Shown: positions 32,961 through 42,147, numbered from the stretch's first letter. The stretch: 64,000 bases of DNA from Pseudomonas sp. GV071 (GCF_003050835.1 NZ_QAOJ01000019.1:1-64000), one strand, 5' to 3'. Notes: generated by a model not told the origin, from the letters alone. A program made the numbers and translations.

Positions 32961-33260
32961 TCAGGTTTCGATACCTTCGCCGGGGACCGCAGCAGGCGCC
33001 TCTGCCTTGTCTTTAGGCGGCGCGTCAGCCCCCTCTTCCACCGGTTTGCCAAGCAGTTCGCTCGTCGACTTTTGCGCTTGGTCGATCTTCTCGTTCAGCG
33101 TGTTGACGGTGTCGCTGATGGTTTCGCGAGCCAGTTCCTGTGCGGCTTGGCCGGCTTTCTCGGTGAGTTTTTGCGCTTGCTGTTCAGCGGCGTCGCAGCC
33201 GGCCAGGGTCAAGCCGATGAGGGCCGTGAACGTGAGTGCGGCGAGGGGTGATGCATGCAT
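32961..33260 (-). CDS. Small lipoprotein with amphipathic helix
   Basis: 99 residues from ATG with GGAGAA upstream (the open frame extends 39 codons further without a ribosome site). Signal and lipobox: LIGLTLAGCDAAEQQ. The body (AEQQAQKLTEKAGQAAQELARETISDTVNTLNEKI) is a long charged helix, like small envelope lipoproteins of the YtxH/apolipophorin-like kind. It follows the TerC gene by 56 bp. Role unknown. Confidence 0.75.
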   Translation of the reverse strand: MHASPLAALTFTALIGLTLAGCDAAEQQAQKLTEKAGQAAQELARETISDTVNTLNEKIDQAQKSTSELLGKPVEEGADAPPKDKAEAPAAVPGEGIET

Positions 33261-33316
33261 GGTGTTCTCCAACGGTGTGCGGTTGAGCGCCCAGGCAGCC
33301 CTGGGCGGCTCGTTGA

Positions 33317-34327
33317 TCAGGAACGGTCGGTTTCGACCGCGGTTTCGGCCGGTGGTGCGTCGTGGCGGGTTTTCCATAGCGACAACAGCACGCCGCCTAG
33401 CAGCAGGCCGAGGGTCACACTGAGGGAAATCACCGGCGGGGTTTTGCCGATGATGCCGACCAGGAAGATCTTGCAGCCGATAAACACCAGCACCAGAGCC
33501 AGGGCGTACTTGAGGTAAGCGAAACGGTGAATCATCGCCGCCAGGGCGAAGTACAACGCGCGCAGACCGAGGATCGCGAAGATGTTCGAGGTGTAGACAA
33601 TGAACGGGTCCTGGGTGATGGCGAAAATCGCCGGCACGCTGTCCACCGCGAACACCAGGTCAGCGCACTCAATCAGCACCAACGCCAGCAACAGCGGCGT
33701 GGCCCACAGTACTGAGCGGCCATTGGCATCCGCCTGACGGACGAAAAAACGCCCCTCGTGCAAGCGGTCGGTCACCCGCAGATGGCGACGCAGGAATTTC
33801 ACCAGCGGGTTCTGGCTGAGGTCCGGGTGATCGTCGACCTTGCTGAACAACATCCGTACCCCGGTGAGCAGCAGGAACGCGCCAAACACAAACAGAATCC
33901 AGCTGAATTCGGCGATCAGCGCCGCGCCCAGGCCGATCATCAGGGCACGCAGCACGATGACCCCGAGGATGCCCCAGAACAGCACTTCATGTTGGTACTT
34001 ACGCGGGATGGCCAGGAAGCTGAAGATCATCGCCATGAGGAACACGTTGTCCATCGACAACGATTTTTCGATCAGAAAGCCGGTGTAGAAATCCATCCCG
34101 GCGTCGCCGCCTTTGAGCTGCCACACCCACAGGCCGAACAGCAGGCCGGCGCTGATGTAGCCAGCGGATAACAACAGGCTTTCTTTGACGCCGATTTCGT
34201 GGTGCTCGCGATGCAGTACACCGAGGTCGAAAATTAGCAGGCTGATAACGATGGCGATAAACGCCAGCCATAACCACGTAGCGGTGCCGAGGAACTCGGC
34301 CATGAAGAACGGTTCTAGGGTGCTCAT
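33317..34327 (-). CDS. TerC/Alx-family membrane protein
   Basis: 336 residues, about nine TM segments. The family signatures are IEKSLSMDNVFLMAMIF and ALVLIECADLVFAVDSVPAIFAIT, whose acidic residues in the membrane (D/N and E/D) bind metal. TerC/Alx proteins are linked to manganese export, alkaline-pH response and metalation of exported proteins. The Alx-like length and N-terminal WLWLAFIAIVISLLIFDLGVL are typical. Translation appears to be governed by a structured leader (34330-34397). The AGGAGG ribosome site is strong but lies inside a predicted stem. Confidence 0.9.
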   Translation of the reverse strand: MSTLEPFFMAEFLGTATWLWLAFIAIVISLLIFDLGVLHREHHEIGVKESLLLSAGYISAGLLFGLWVWQLKGGDAGMDFYTGFLIEKSLSMDNVFLMAMIFSFLAIPRKYQHEVLFWGILGVIVLRALMIGLGAALIAEFSWILFVFGAFLLLTGVRMLFSKVDDHPDLSQNPLVKFLRRHLRVTDRLHEGRFFVRQADANGRSVLWATPLLLALVLIECADLVFAVDSVPAIFAITQDPFIVYTSNIFAILGLRALYFALAAMIHRFAYLKYALALVLVFIGCKIFLVGIIGKTPPVISLSVTLGLLLGGVLLSLWKTRHDAPPAETAVETDRS

Positions 34328-34329
34328 AA

Positions 34330-34397
34330 GCCCCTCCTGAGTCGAAGTTGTACAAACTGCAACTCCGACATGGCAGCTAAAAAGCTGTCAGAGGGGC
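34330..34397 (-). promoter_or_regulatory. Three-way-junction leader RNA masking the terC-like ribosome site
   Basis: Read as mRNA (minus strand), GCCCCTCTGA (34397-34388) pairs with TCAGGAGGGGC (34340-34330), ten pairs with one bulged G, and this strand contains the AGGAGG ribosome site. Enclosed back to back are a CAGCT-TTTT-AGCTG hairpin (34387-34374), 4 nt, and a 10-bp hairpin GTCGGAGTTG/CAACTTCGAC (34369-34341) with one G-U pair and 9-nt loop. The start codon follows 2 nt later. This is a compact switch-like fold; it does not show the yybP-ykoY (Mn) riboswitch consensus. Regulation by pH, metal or temperature is inference. Confidence 0.65.
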
Positions 34398-34550
34398 CCG
34401 GTGTCGCCGCGCCAATTTACCAGCCGAGGCAGAAGGCTCAAGCCTGTAGTCGTTGCAAAGTGTCTCATCGGCCCTCGCCTGGCGCTCTGGCGTTGCTCGC
34501 ATAAACTCAAGAAGCCAATGAAACGGGGATGCCCTTGCTGACCATCATCG

Positions 34551-37118
34551 ATGAGCGACGCCATGCCGTCTGACCACCACGCCGTGCCTAACCGCAGCAG
34601 TGAAGCGCTGACCCGTGCGTCGCTGGTGAAGTTTGCCGGGCTGTTCAGTTGCGTGTTTTTACTGGCCGCCTATCTGCTCATCTACCTCAGCCATGACCTG
34701 GACCATACCGAGGAAGTTGAAAGCGCCTTCTACACCGAAAAAGCCATGCAGGCGTTTGAGAAGTCACTGCGCTCGACGGTCAAGGACTACGCCTTCTGGG
34801 GCGATGCCTATAAACACCTGCACAGCGAAGTGGACCCGGAGTGGGCGTACGTTCGCCGCAACATCGGGCCCACCCTGTATGCCGACTTTGGTTTCCAGGC
34901 ACTGTTTGTTGTCGATGACAGCGGTCGCACGGTGTACTCGGTGATTCAGGGTAACTTGCAGGCCGTTCAGGCCGAGCAATGGCTGCAGCAACCGCTGGAC
35001 GCGATCCTCAGCAAGGCCCGCGCCGGGGCCGAAGCGGAAACGCCCGCCACGGCGTTTATCAATGTCGGCGGCCTGCCCGCACTGGTCGCCGCCGCCGCGA
35101 TAACGCCAGGAACCGACCCCACAGTGGAGCCAGATGAGCGCCTACCGTCGGTGCTGCTATTTGTCGATGTGCTGGACGCTGCCCGGCTGGAAATGATCGG
35201 CAAGGACTACGGTGTCGACGGCCTGCGCATGGCAACGGCCGATGAGCTCAACGAGTCATCGACTCTGGCCCTCGGCGAGCATGGCGCCGCCGGCATTCTG
35301 CACTGGAATCCGGCCAGGCCGGGGCAGCGTTTATTGGCCCTGGGTTTACCGCTGTTAGGGCTGATTGCCTTGCTGGTGGCGCTGATGGCCTGGGGCTTGT
35401 TGCGCCGCACCACCCGCGGCGCGCAAGCGTTAGATAGCAGCTATGGCTCCCTGCAACGCAGCCAGAGTGCGCTGGCCATCAGCGAAGCGCGCTTTCGCGA
35501 CATCGTCGAAATCAGCTCGGACTGGATCTGGGAAATAGACCCAGACTGGCGCTTCACCTACCTGTCGGAGCGCTTCGAAGACGTTACCGGGCTGTCGCGT
35601 GAGCGTTGGATCGGCGCGCCCATAGACGAACTACTCAGCACCGAAGCCGGCAGCGTGTCGCAGTGGCTGAGCAGCAATCGCCGCCCCGACACCCGCATTC
35701 ACTGCCGCTACCTCGACACCCGCGGCCAACAGCGGATTACCCGCGTATCGGCACGGGCCATGGCTGAACACGGTTTTCGCGGCACCGCCACCGACGTCAC
35801 CGGCGAAGTCGAAGCGCAGCGGCAAATCGAGTTCCTGTCCCGGCATGACGCCCTCACCGGACTGGCCAACCGCACCCGTTTGCAGGAGTTCCTCGACGGC
35901 AAACTGAAAGCCCTGCCCACCCTGGAGCAACCGCTGGTGATGCTCAGCCTGGACCTGGACCGGTTCAAACCGGTGAACGATCTGCTCGGCCATGCGGCTG
36001 GCGATCGGGTGCTTAACGAGGTCTCCAACCGGCTCGCCGCCTGCGTGCGCCAGGACGACCTGGTGGCTCGAATCGGCGGCGATGAGTTTGTGTTGATCCT
36101 CTGCGACCTGCACTCGCAAAGCGACGTCGAACTGTTGTGCCAGCGCTTGCTGGAGTCCATCGAACAGCCAATCGATGTGGAGCAACAGCAAACCTTCGTC
36201 AGCGCCAGTATCGGCATCGCCATGGCGCCCAGCGATGCGCTGGAGGCCAGTGAGCTGCTGCGCTACGCCGACATCGCCCTGTACGAAGCCAAGGCCGGTG
36301 GGCGCAGCACCTGGCGTTTTTATTCCGGCGACATGAACTCCAAAATCGTCGAACGCCGGCGCCTGGAAACCGACCTGCGTTTTGCCATCCAACACGACGA
36401 ACTGCGCCTGCACTTCCAACCGCGTTATCGCGTGGCCGATGGCCAGATGGTCGGCGCCGAAGCCTTGGTGCGCTGGCAGCACCCCGAGCGCGGCTTGATC
36501 CCACCGGACACCTTTATCCCGATTGCCGAACAAACCGGCCTGATCATCGCCCTCAGCAACTGGGTGCTCAGCACCGCCTGCCGACAGGCAGCGCAGTGGC
36601 CCTCCTCACTGTTTCTGTCGATCAACCTGTCGCCCATCGAGTTCAAAAGCGGCAGTCTGCTGGAACGCATTCAGACCACCCTCACCGACTCGGGCCTCGC
36701 CCCTGCCCGCCTGGAGCTGGAAATCACCGAAAGCGTGATGCTCGACGATGGCGTCGGCGCCCTGGAGGTGATGCACACCCTCAAAGACCTCGGCGTGCGT
36801 TTGGCCATGGACGACTTTGGCACCGGCTATTCGTCCCTCAGCTACCTGCACACCTTCCCCTTCGACGGTCTGAAAATAGACCGCAGCTTCCTCAGCCGGA
36901 TGGTCGCCAGCGACGACGACAAAGCGATCATCCTGGCCATCGTCGACCTGGGCCACGCCCTGTCGCTCACCGTCACCGCCGAAGGCATCGAAACCGCCGA
37001 GCAACTGCAGATGCTGAAAACCGTGGGCTGCGACGAAGGCCAGGGCTACTTCCTCAGCAGGCCGTTGTCTACAGAGGCGTTTAACGCGTTGTTGCAGGCT
37101 GCTCACACGCCGGGCTGA
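34551..37118 (+). CDS. Membrane-bound CHASE4-PAS-GGDEF-EAL protein
   Basis: 855 residues. TM1 at about 27-48, a periplasmic CHASE4-like sensor (about 50-260), TM2 at about 261-283, PAS (about 312-425), GGDEF domain with intact GGDEF at 509-513 and I-site RQDD at 500-503, and EAL domain with intact EAL at 637-639 plus ITES and DDFGTGYSS. Both cyclic-di-GMP synthesis and breakdown are therefore possible; many such hybrids act mainly as phosphodiesterases. ATG 34551 has a weak ribosome site and ATG 34563 is an alternative. Convergent with another GGDEF-EAL gene 10 bp away. Confidence 0.9.
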   Translation: MSDAMPSDHHAVPNRSSEALTRASLVKFAGLFSCVFLLAAYLLIYLSHDLDHTEEVESAFYTEKAMQAFEKSLRSTVKDYAFWGDAYKHLHSEVDPEWAYVRRNIGPTLYADFGFQALFVVDDSGRTVYSVIQGNLQAVQAEQWLQQPLDAILSKARAGAEAETPATAFINVGGLPALVAAAAITPGTDPTVEPDERLPSVLLFVDVLDAARLEMIGKDYGVDGLRMATADELNESSTLALGEHGAAGILHWNPARPGQRLLALGLPLLGLIALLVALMAWGLLRRTTRGAQALDSSYGSLQRSQSALAISEARFRDIVEISSDWIWEIDPDWRFTYLSERFEDVTGLSRERWIGAPIDELLSTEAGSVSQWLSSNRRPDTRIHCRYLDTRGQQRITRVSARAMAEHGFRGTATDVTGEVEAQRQIEFLSRHDALTGLANRTRLQEFLDGKLKALPTLEQPLVMLSLDLDRFKPVNDLLGHAAGDRVLNEVSNRLAACVRQDDLVARIGGDEFVLILCDLHSQSDVELLCQRLLESIEQPIDVEQQQTFVSASIGIAMAPSDALEASELLRYADIALYEAKAGGRSTWRFYSGDMNSKIVERRRLETDLRFAIQHDELRLHFQPRYRVADGQMVGAEALVRWQHPERGLIPPDTFIPIAEQTGLIIALSNWVLSTACRQAAQWPSSLFLSINLSPIEFKSGSLLERIQTTLTDSGLAPARLELEITESVMLDDGVGALEVMHTLKDLGVRLAMDDFGTGYSSLSYLHTFPFDGLKIDRSFLSRMVASDDDKAIILAIVDLGHALSLTVTAEGIETAEQLQMLKTVGCDEGQGYFLSRPLSTEAFNALLQAAHTPG

Positions 37119-37128
37119 TACCCCGCCA

Positions 37129-39294
37129 TCAGGCTTCGCGGTGCGAGGTTTGCAGCAGCCGATTGAACGCATCGATGGTCAGTGGCGGGTAGTAGTAATA
37201 GCCCTGCACCTCATCGATCCCCTCGGCTTGTACCAGTTGCAGTTGCGCCGCCGTCTCGACACCTTCGGCAGTGGTTTGCAGCGACAGTGCTCGGCACAGC
37301 CCGGCGATGGACGACAGCAGCGCGCGGCCGCGCGGTGATTGCTCCAGGTCGGAGATAAAGCTGCGGTCGATTTTTACCCGGTCCAGCGGTAGCTCTTTGA
37401 GGTAACTCAAGGACGAGTAACCGGTGCCGAAGTCGTCCAGGGCAATGCGAAAGCCGGCGTCACGCAGGGCCTGCAAACGCTGACGGGCAAAGGCCGCGTC
37501 TTCCAGCAGAATCGATTCGGTGACCTCCAACTCCAACGCCTCAGGCGGCGCGGAGCAGTCGGCCATGCTCTCGCACAGCACGCTGAGCAGTTGCTCATCG
37601 CGCAACTGCCGGGCCGATAAATTGATCGCCAGGGTCAACGGCCAACCCTGCGCCTGCCAGCCATTGAGCAGCAGAGCCGCCTCGCGCACCAGCCAATGGC
37701 CGATCGGCACGATCAGGCCCAATTCCTCCGCCAGCGGAATAAAAGTATCCGGCGGCACCCGCCCGAATTCCCGGGTGTCCCAGCGCAATAACGCTTCGGC
37801 GCCGACGATGCGCTGGTCACTCAGGCGGATCTTCGGCTGCAATGCCAGGCTCAGTTCCTGTTGCGCCAGGGCGCGGCGCAGCAGGTTGGCCAGCTTGATC
37901 CGGTGCACCAATTGCTCATTCAGCTCCGGGCGGTACAAGGCATAGCGGTTGCGGCCTTCGCGCTTGGCCACATACATCGCCGCATCGGCATGGCGGAGCA
38001 AGTCGCCGGCTTCGTTGCCATGTTCGGGGGCCAGGGCAATGCCGATGCTCGGCGTCGCGGTGAGGATGTGGCCGGCCAGATCCATCGGTTCATTGAGCGC
38101 CTTGATCAGCTTGTCGGCAACCAACAGCACCTGCTCCTGGCTGCGCAGCTCCAACAGCACCACAAACTCGTCGCCACCCCAGCGCGCCACCAGATCACGC
38201 TGGCGCAAGGCCTTCTGCAGCCGTTGCGCCACCTGCTGCAACAGCGCATCGCCGATATCGTGGCCGAAGGCATCGTTGACCTGTTTGAAGTCATCGAGGT
38301 CAACGAACAGCAGCGCCAGGTACAAGTCACGCGGCTGGTACTGCAAGGCGCGTTGCAGGTGTTCCTGAAATTGCAGGCGGTTGGGCAGTTGGGTGAGCAC
38401 ATCCAGCCGCGCCAGGTGCTGCAAATGATCCGCCGCGCGGCGCCGCTCGCTGATGTCGCGCAACGACAGGACCAAATGACCGATCTGCTGGTCGCGGCTG
38501 CGCACCAGCGTGCTGCTCAGCTCCACCGGCGTGCGCTGGCCGTTCTGGCGCAAGCAGGTCAGTTCACCCTGCCAGTGTTCGGTATTGCTCAGGGTCGCCC
38601 ACGGGCACTGATCGTCGGCGTCCAACAGCAACTGGTCGAGCTGCAGCGCAGGCAATTGCGCGGCACTGATGCCGATCAGTTCGAGGAAGGCGGCGTTGGC
38701 TTGCAGCACGCGTTTGTCGCTGGCCAGCACCGCATTGGCATCTCGGTTGTTGGCAAAGGCGGCGGCCAGTAGACGCAAGTGCTCCTCGGCTTCGCGCTGT
38801 CGGCTGATGTCTTTGCAGGTGCCCGTGACGCGCTGCGCCAGGCCATCACTGCCCCGCTCCACCGCGCGGCCCTGGGTGCGCAGCCAGCGCCAGGCCTCGT
38901 TGGGGGTGCTGCGGGCGCGAAATTCGAGGTCGTAATAGTCACAGCTGCCGCACAGGTGCTCGTTCCAATCGCGCAGCGCCGCGCCCTGGTCGTCCGGGTG
39001 CAGGCGTTGCAGCCAGTCGCTCCACAGCAAGGTTTCGCAGAGGGTTTCGCCCGGTTGGCTGGAGAAATAGTGCAGGTGCATCAGGTTGTCCTGCGCCTGC
39101 CATTCCCAGATCAATTCGCCGCTGCCCCACAGCGCCAATTGCAGCCGGCGCTGGTCTTCCGAAGCGGCCAGAGCATGTTTGAGCTCGACCGCGCTTTGGT
39201 AAAGCTCGCGGGATTTTTCCGTGAGCAGGTGCTCAGCAGACTTGCGCGCCTGTCGCTCGCGATCCAGGCGGCGCTGCCAGAGTTCGTCGCTCAT
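37129..39294 (-). CDS. Cytosolic PAS-PAS-GGDEF-EAL protein coupled to H-NOX
   Basis: 721 residues with no TM segment. N-terminal coiled coil (1-50), PAS-like domain with a PAC segment ending VTGTCKDISRQREAEEHL (about 50-172), second PAS (about 175-285), GGDEF at 373-377 with I-site RQRD at 364-367, and EAL around residue 500 with VTES and DDFGTGYSS. All catalytic motifs are intact. Its ATG overlaps the stop of the H-NOX gene (ATGA), so nitric oxide sensing by H-NOX probably controls its cyclic-di-GMP activity, as reported for H-NOX/GGDEF-EAL partners in Shewanella and Legionella. Confidence 0.92.
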   Translation of the reverse strand: MSDELWQRRLDRERQARKSAEHLLTEKSRELYQSAVELKHALAASEDQRRLQLALWGSGELIWEWQAQDNLMHLHYFSSQPGETLCETLLWSDWLQRLHPDDQGAALRDWNEHLCGSCDYYDLEFRARSTPNEAWRWLRTQGRAVERGSDGLAQRVTGTCKDISRQREAEEHLRLLAAAFANNRDANAVLASDKRVLQANAAFLELIGISAAQLPALQLDQLLLDADDQCPWATLSNTEHWQGELTCLRQNGQRTPVELSSTLVRSRDQQIGHLVLSLRDISERRRAADHLQHLARLDVLTQLPNRLQFQEHLQRALQYQPRDLYLALLFVDLDDFKQVNDAFGHDIGDALLQQVAQRLQKALRQRDLVARWGGDEFVVLLELRSQEQVLLVADKLIKALNEPMDLAGHILTATPSIGIALAPEHGNEAGDLLRHADAAMYVAKREGRNRYALYRPELNEQLVHRIKLANLLRRALAQQELSLALQPKIRLSDQRIVGAEALLRWDTREFGRVPPDTFIPLAEELGLIVPIGHWLVREAALLLNGWQAQGWPLTLAINLSARQLRDEQLLSVLCESMADCSAPPEALELEVTESILLEDAAFARQRLQALRDAGFRIALDDFGTGYSSLSYLKELPLDRVKIDRSFISDLEQSPRGRALLSSIAGLCRALSLQTTAEGVETAAQLQLVQAEGIDEVQGYYYYPPLTIDAFNRLLQTSHREA

Positions 39295-39836
39295 TGGCGG
39301 GTCATGTCAAAACGTGTGACATACGTGCCCGACCCGCCGGGCAGGTCTTCGCGGTGCACGCGAATGGCCTCGCCGTAGTGACCAATACAGCCACGAATCA
39401 GACCTTCGGCGAGATCCGCCAGGCCGCGACTGGAACGGTAGATCAGCACCAGGTGCTGCGGGGTGTGTTCGGCGGTTTCGAAACTGGGCAGTTGCGCCTG
39501 TGGGTAGAGTTTGTGCACCTCCTGGTGCACATGCCCGTCGACGCTGGAGAGCAAGCTGAAGGCGTCATGGCAGTGCTGCAGCATCTGCGGGTAGAGCTCG
39601 ACAAACCGCAGGAACAAGTGCTCGCCGTACACCTGCACCAACATCGACACACTGCTGCCCGTCAGCCTGGCCAGGGTTACGACCAGCGCCTGCATTTCTT
39701 CGTGGGGGTAATAGCCGACTGCGGTATAGGCGCCGCCATTGGGCAATTCGGTTTCGCTCAGCATCTGGTCCGCCAGTTCCGGCGAAAAGCGCTGCTCGAC
39801 CATCTCCAGGAACTCGGTGAACACCATGCCCAGCAT
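39291..39836 (-). CDS. H-NOX haem nitric oxide/oxygen-binding sensor
   Basis: 181 residues, standard H-NOX length, starting MLGMVFTEFLEMVEQRF. The proximal haem histidine is probably H104 (SVDGHVHQEVHKLYP), and the porphyrin-propionate motif YxSxR is present as Y133-S135-R137 (LIYRSSRGL). There is no distal tyrosine network evident, which would favour NO over O2. Of two adjacent ATGs the second is chosen from family starts and a GGGA site 6 bases away. Forms an operon with the GGDEF-EAL gene. Confidence 0.9.
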   Translation of the reverse strand: MLGMVFTEFLEMVEQRFSPELADQMLSETELPNGGAYTAVGYYPHEEMQALVVTLARLTGSSVSMLVQVYGEHLFLRFVELYPQMLQHCHDAFSLLSSVDGHVHQEVHKLYPQAQLPSFETAEHTPQHLVLIYRSSRGLADLAEGLIRGCIGHYGEAIRVHREDLPGGSGTYVTRFDMTRQ

Positions 39837-39980
39837 CATGCGTCCCTTCTGATAAAGCGGCTCTACAGGGTATAGATGGTGGCTGAAGGGCCCGCAAGTA
39901 CTGGGAGGCACTGCTTTTTTAGGCTAACGGCTGCGGCGGCTTTCGCTCTGCATAGAACCGCTCAAATTGACTGGCTCGAA

Positions 39981-40142
39981 TCAGCCCTCGGCAGATACTG
40001 TCGGCTCGTTTTCAGCGTCCGCCGCCAGCTTCGCGCGGTCGGCCTTGCTGATGTATTTGGGCTTGTTCTTTGGCGCCAACTTGGCGTTGGCCTTTTTCGC
40101 GTGCGCTTCCAGCAGCTGTTTGATTTTCTTGCGGCGGTTCAT
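39981..40142 (-). CDS. DUF2986 family small basic protein
   Basis: 53 residues, MNRRKKIKQLLEAHAKKANA continuing to NKPKYISKADRAKLAA. The lysine-rich N-terminus and the KPKYISKADRAKLA core are the DUF2986 family. Function unknown; the composition suggests nucleic-acid or ribosome contact. It lies between the H-NOX operon and the phospholipase-like gene. It is short and easily missed. Confidence 0.85.
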   Translation of the reverse strand: MNRRKKIKQLLEAHAKKANAKLAPKNKPKYISKADRAKLAADAENEPTVSAEG

Positions 40143-40275
40143 GGGGTTCTGCTCTGGCTTAAAAGGAATATGGCGGCGATTCTAACGCCTGCACGCCAGT
40201 GCCCCCTAGCTGCTAAATTGCCCCGTGGGCGCCGTTAGTGCTCCCACCCACGCCGGTTTACTGGAGAACAACAGC

Positions 40276-41169
40276 ATGGAAGCCCGCTCGCTCGCCACTC
40301 GCTACCTGGCCTCACTCGGCATCGTACTGCTGTGCAGCCCCGCAAGTCCGGCTTTTGCCTTCGCCCCCGAGCTGCATTTGGAATTCGCCCGAAAAGCCGC
40401 GCAGGCCTACCAGACCTGCCCCGGGGTAACGCTGCCTGCGCAGATGGGCAAGGCGTTAGCCGAGGGAGCGAAAGCAGAAGACACAGACCCGTTGACGTTC
40501 TTTCAGCGCATCACCAATTGGCACTTCTACAACCGCAACGACGCGCTCAAGCCGTTCTGGTTCGCCAACCGAAGCCTGGATAAGATTTTTATCACCCGCA
40601 CCGAGGCGCTGGACGATCTGCTGGAAGGCCCCGATGCCGACCCGATTGAAGTCTACAAACAGGCCGGTCGGGTATTGCACTACATCCAGGACATGAGCGT
40701 GCCCGGCCATGTGGTGCCCACTTACCACATCAAAGATCCCTTTGATGGCTTCGGCAGCATCGACGCGCTGCCCAAGTTCAGCTTGTCGGCAGAAGAGTGC
40801 CAAAAACTTCACGATGACGCGGCTACAGAAACCGCCTCCCCTGGAGCCTTTTTGGAAAATGCAGCGAAGGCAACCTTGCGGCAGATTGAGCAGACAGGCG
40901 CCGACGATAAACCTGTCGTCAACGGTGCGTGGGCAAATTACTGGGTCTACCCCAGCCCGGACTCCGCCGACGCGCAAAAGGGCTGGGGCGACTACGGTGT
41001 GTGTCCGTTTTCCAAGGGCAGTGGCATCGCTGGCTGCAAACGGGACGAGCAGCTGGTGGCGTTGTTCAACTACCAGTATGAGCAGGCCTTGAAGAACTCG
41101 GTGTGGATGCTGTTTTATCTGCAAAAGCGCCTGGACGCCTCTGCGGTAAAAACGTCGGCAGCGCAGTAA
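40276..41169 (+). CDS. Secreted phospholipase C/S1-P1 nuclease-like zinc protein
   Basis: 297 residues from ATG with GGAGAA upstream. Signal peptide ends near SPAFAFAPELH. Mature part has a WHFYNRND stretch and HYIQDMSVPGHVVPTYH, the His/Asp cluster of the zinc-dependent phospholipase C/S1-P1 fold, plus four cysteines (CPG, ECQK, CPF, GCKR). Probably exported to the periplasm or medium. The exact substrate is uncertain because overall similarity to characterised PLCs is low. Confidence 0.7.
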   Translation: MEARSLATRYLASLGIVLLCSPASPAFAFAPELHLEFARKAAQAYQTCPGVTLPAQMGKALAEGAKAEDTDPLTFFQRITNWHFYNRNDALKPFWFANRSLDKIFITRTEALDDLLEGPDADPIEVYKQAGRVLHYIQDMSVPGHVVPTYHIKDPFDGFGSIDALPKFSLSAEECQKLHDDAATETASPGAFLENAAKATLRQIEQTGADDKPVVNGAWANYWVYPSPDSADAQKGWGDYGVCPFSKGSGIAGCKRDEQLVALFNYQYEQALKNSVWMLFYLQKRLDASAVKTSAAQ

Positions 41170-41874
41170 TCAAATCGGAAAAATGATGCCCGTACGCGAT
41201 GCCGCATTGCGGATGTGTTCCTGCATTGCTTTGCGTGCGGGGTCATTGGCGTGACGGGCGAGTTGGCGAAGAATTTTGCGGTGTTCCTGCCAGGTCTCCA
41301 TCGCTCGCTCGGGGCGGATAAACGGCAGCTTCTGGCTCTCCAGAAATACCGACTCGTTGGCGCTGATGATGTGCTCGATGGCCAGGTTGCCGCTGGCCTG
41401 CAGCAGGCGCCGGTGAAACTCGAAGTCCAGGCGGGCCGCTGCCTCGAAATGCTGGGCTCGCAGTTCCAGGCGCATGGCTTCGACGTTGTCGTGCAGCTCG
41501 TCAATGTCCAGCGCGGTTAGCGAGCTGGCTGCACGGCCGGCGGCAAAACCTTCCAGCACATAACGCAACTGAAAGGTGTCAGCAGCGGAAACCTGCTCAG
41601 CGTAGGGCCAGGAGAATGCTTTCGCGCTCGCCCCATTGGCGGCCGCCGTGGCTTGCACATACACACCCTTGCCCGCTTGCACACTGACCACGCCCAGCGC
41701 GCTCAACGACGACAACGCCTCGCGTAACGAGGCCCGGCTTACGCTTAGGCGCTCGGCCAGGTCACGTTGCGACGGCAAGGCATCGCCAGGCTGGTACCCA
41801 CCTTCGCGAATCAATTTCTGGATGGCCTGCAGGGCCTGTTTCGGCACTGCGCCACGCGCTGCTGTATCGGTCAT
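41170..41874 (-). CDS. FadR-type GntR-family regulator
   Basis: 234 residues. GntR winged helix (LPSQRDLAERLSVSRASLREALSSLSALGVVSVQAGKGVYV) then an all-helical FCD ligand domain with metal-binding candidates in FEFHRRLLQASGN and LEHIIS-like HIISANE. Divergent from an amino-acid ABC transporter; identical 14-bp operator candidates lie one at its own start and one 114 bp before the transporter. Likely represses the transporter until an amino or organic acid is present. Confidence 0.9.
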   Translation of the reverse strand: MTDTAARGAVPKQALQAIQKLIREGGYQPGDALPSQRDLAERLSVSRASLREALSSLSALGVVSVQAGKGVYVQATAAANGASAKAFSWPYAEQVSAADTFQLRYVLEGFAAGRAASSLTALDIDELHDNVEAMRLELRAQHFEAAARLDFEFHRRLLQASGNLAIEHIISANESVFLESQKLPFIRPERAMETWQEHRKILRQLARHANDPARKAMQEHIRNAASRTGIIFPI

Positions 41875-41888
41875 CTGTTCAGACCAGT
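41875..41888. promoter_or_regulatory. GntR operator candidate, copy 1
   Basis: CTGTTCAGACCAGT, adjoining the GntR start codon. It contains an imperfect dyad TGTTC-A-GACCA, close to FadR-subfamily sites. The identical 14 bp recurs at 42021. Confidence 0.6.
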
Positions 41889-42020
41889 CAGAAGAAGTTA
41901 CTGCTTTTTACGCTGTTTTTTACGCGCTTAGCAAGTCGCGCACCAGGCTGGGTCCTTCGCTGAAACCCTTGCCCCGCTTGGGTGCGAGCAAATGTTGACG
42001 GCTCAATCAGGAAGCGCCAA

Positions 42021-42034
42021 CTGTTCAGACCAGT
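42021..42034. promoter_or_regulatory. GntR operator candidate, copy 2
   Basis: CTGTTCAGACCAGT, same orientation as copy 1, 146 bp away, 114 bp before the binding-protein start. Well placed to overlap the ABC operon promoter. The spacing would allow a looped repression complex. Confidence 0.6.
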
Positions 42035-42147
42035 AAGACCTTTAAAATCAACGAACGAAGCCCTGAGGCCTCGCGTTGCGGAAAAATCTGGCATGCCCTG
42101 TGCTATCGCCCTTGCACTCTTTCTTGCGACGCCACGAGGTTTTCCCC

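Noticed and set aside
34328..34550. yybP-ykoY manganese riboswitch upstream of the TerC gene
   Set aside because: The conserved loops of that class are not present; the structure seen is a different three-way junction.
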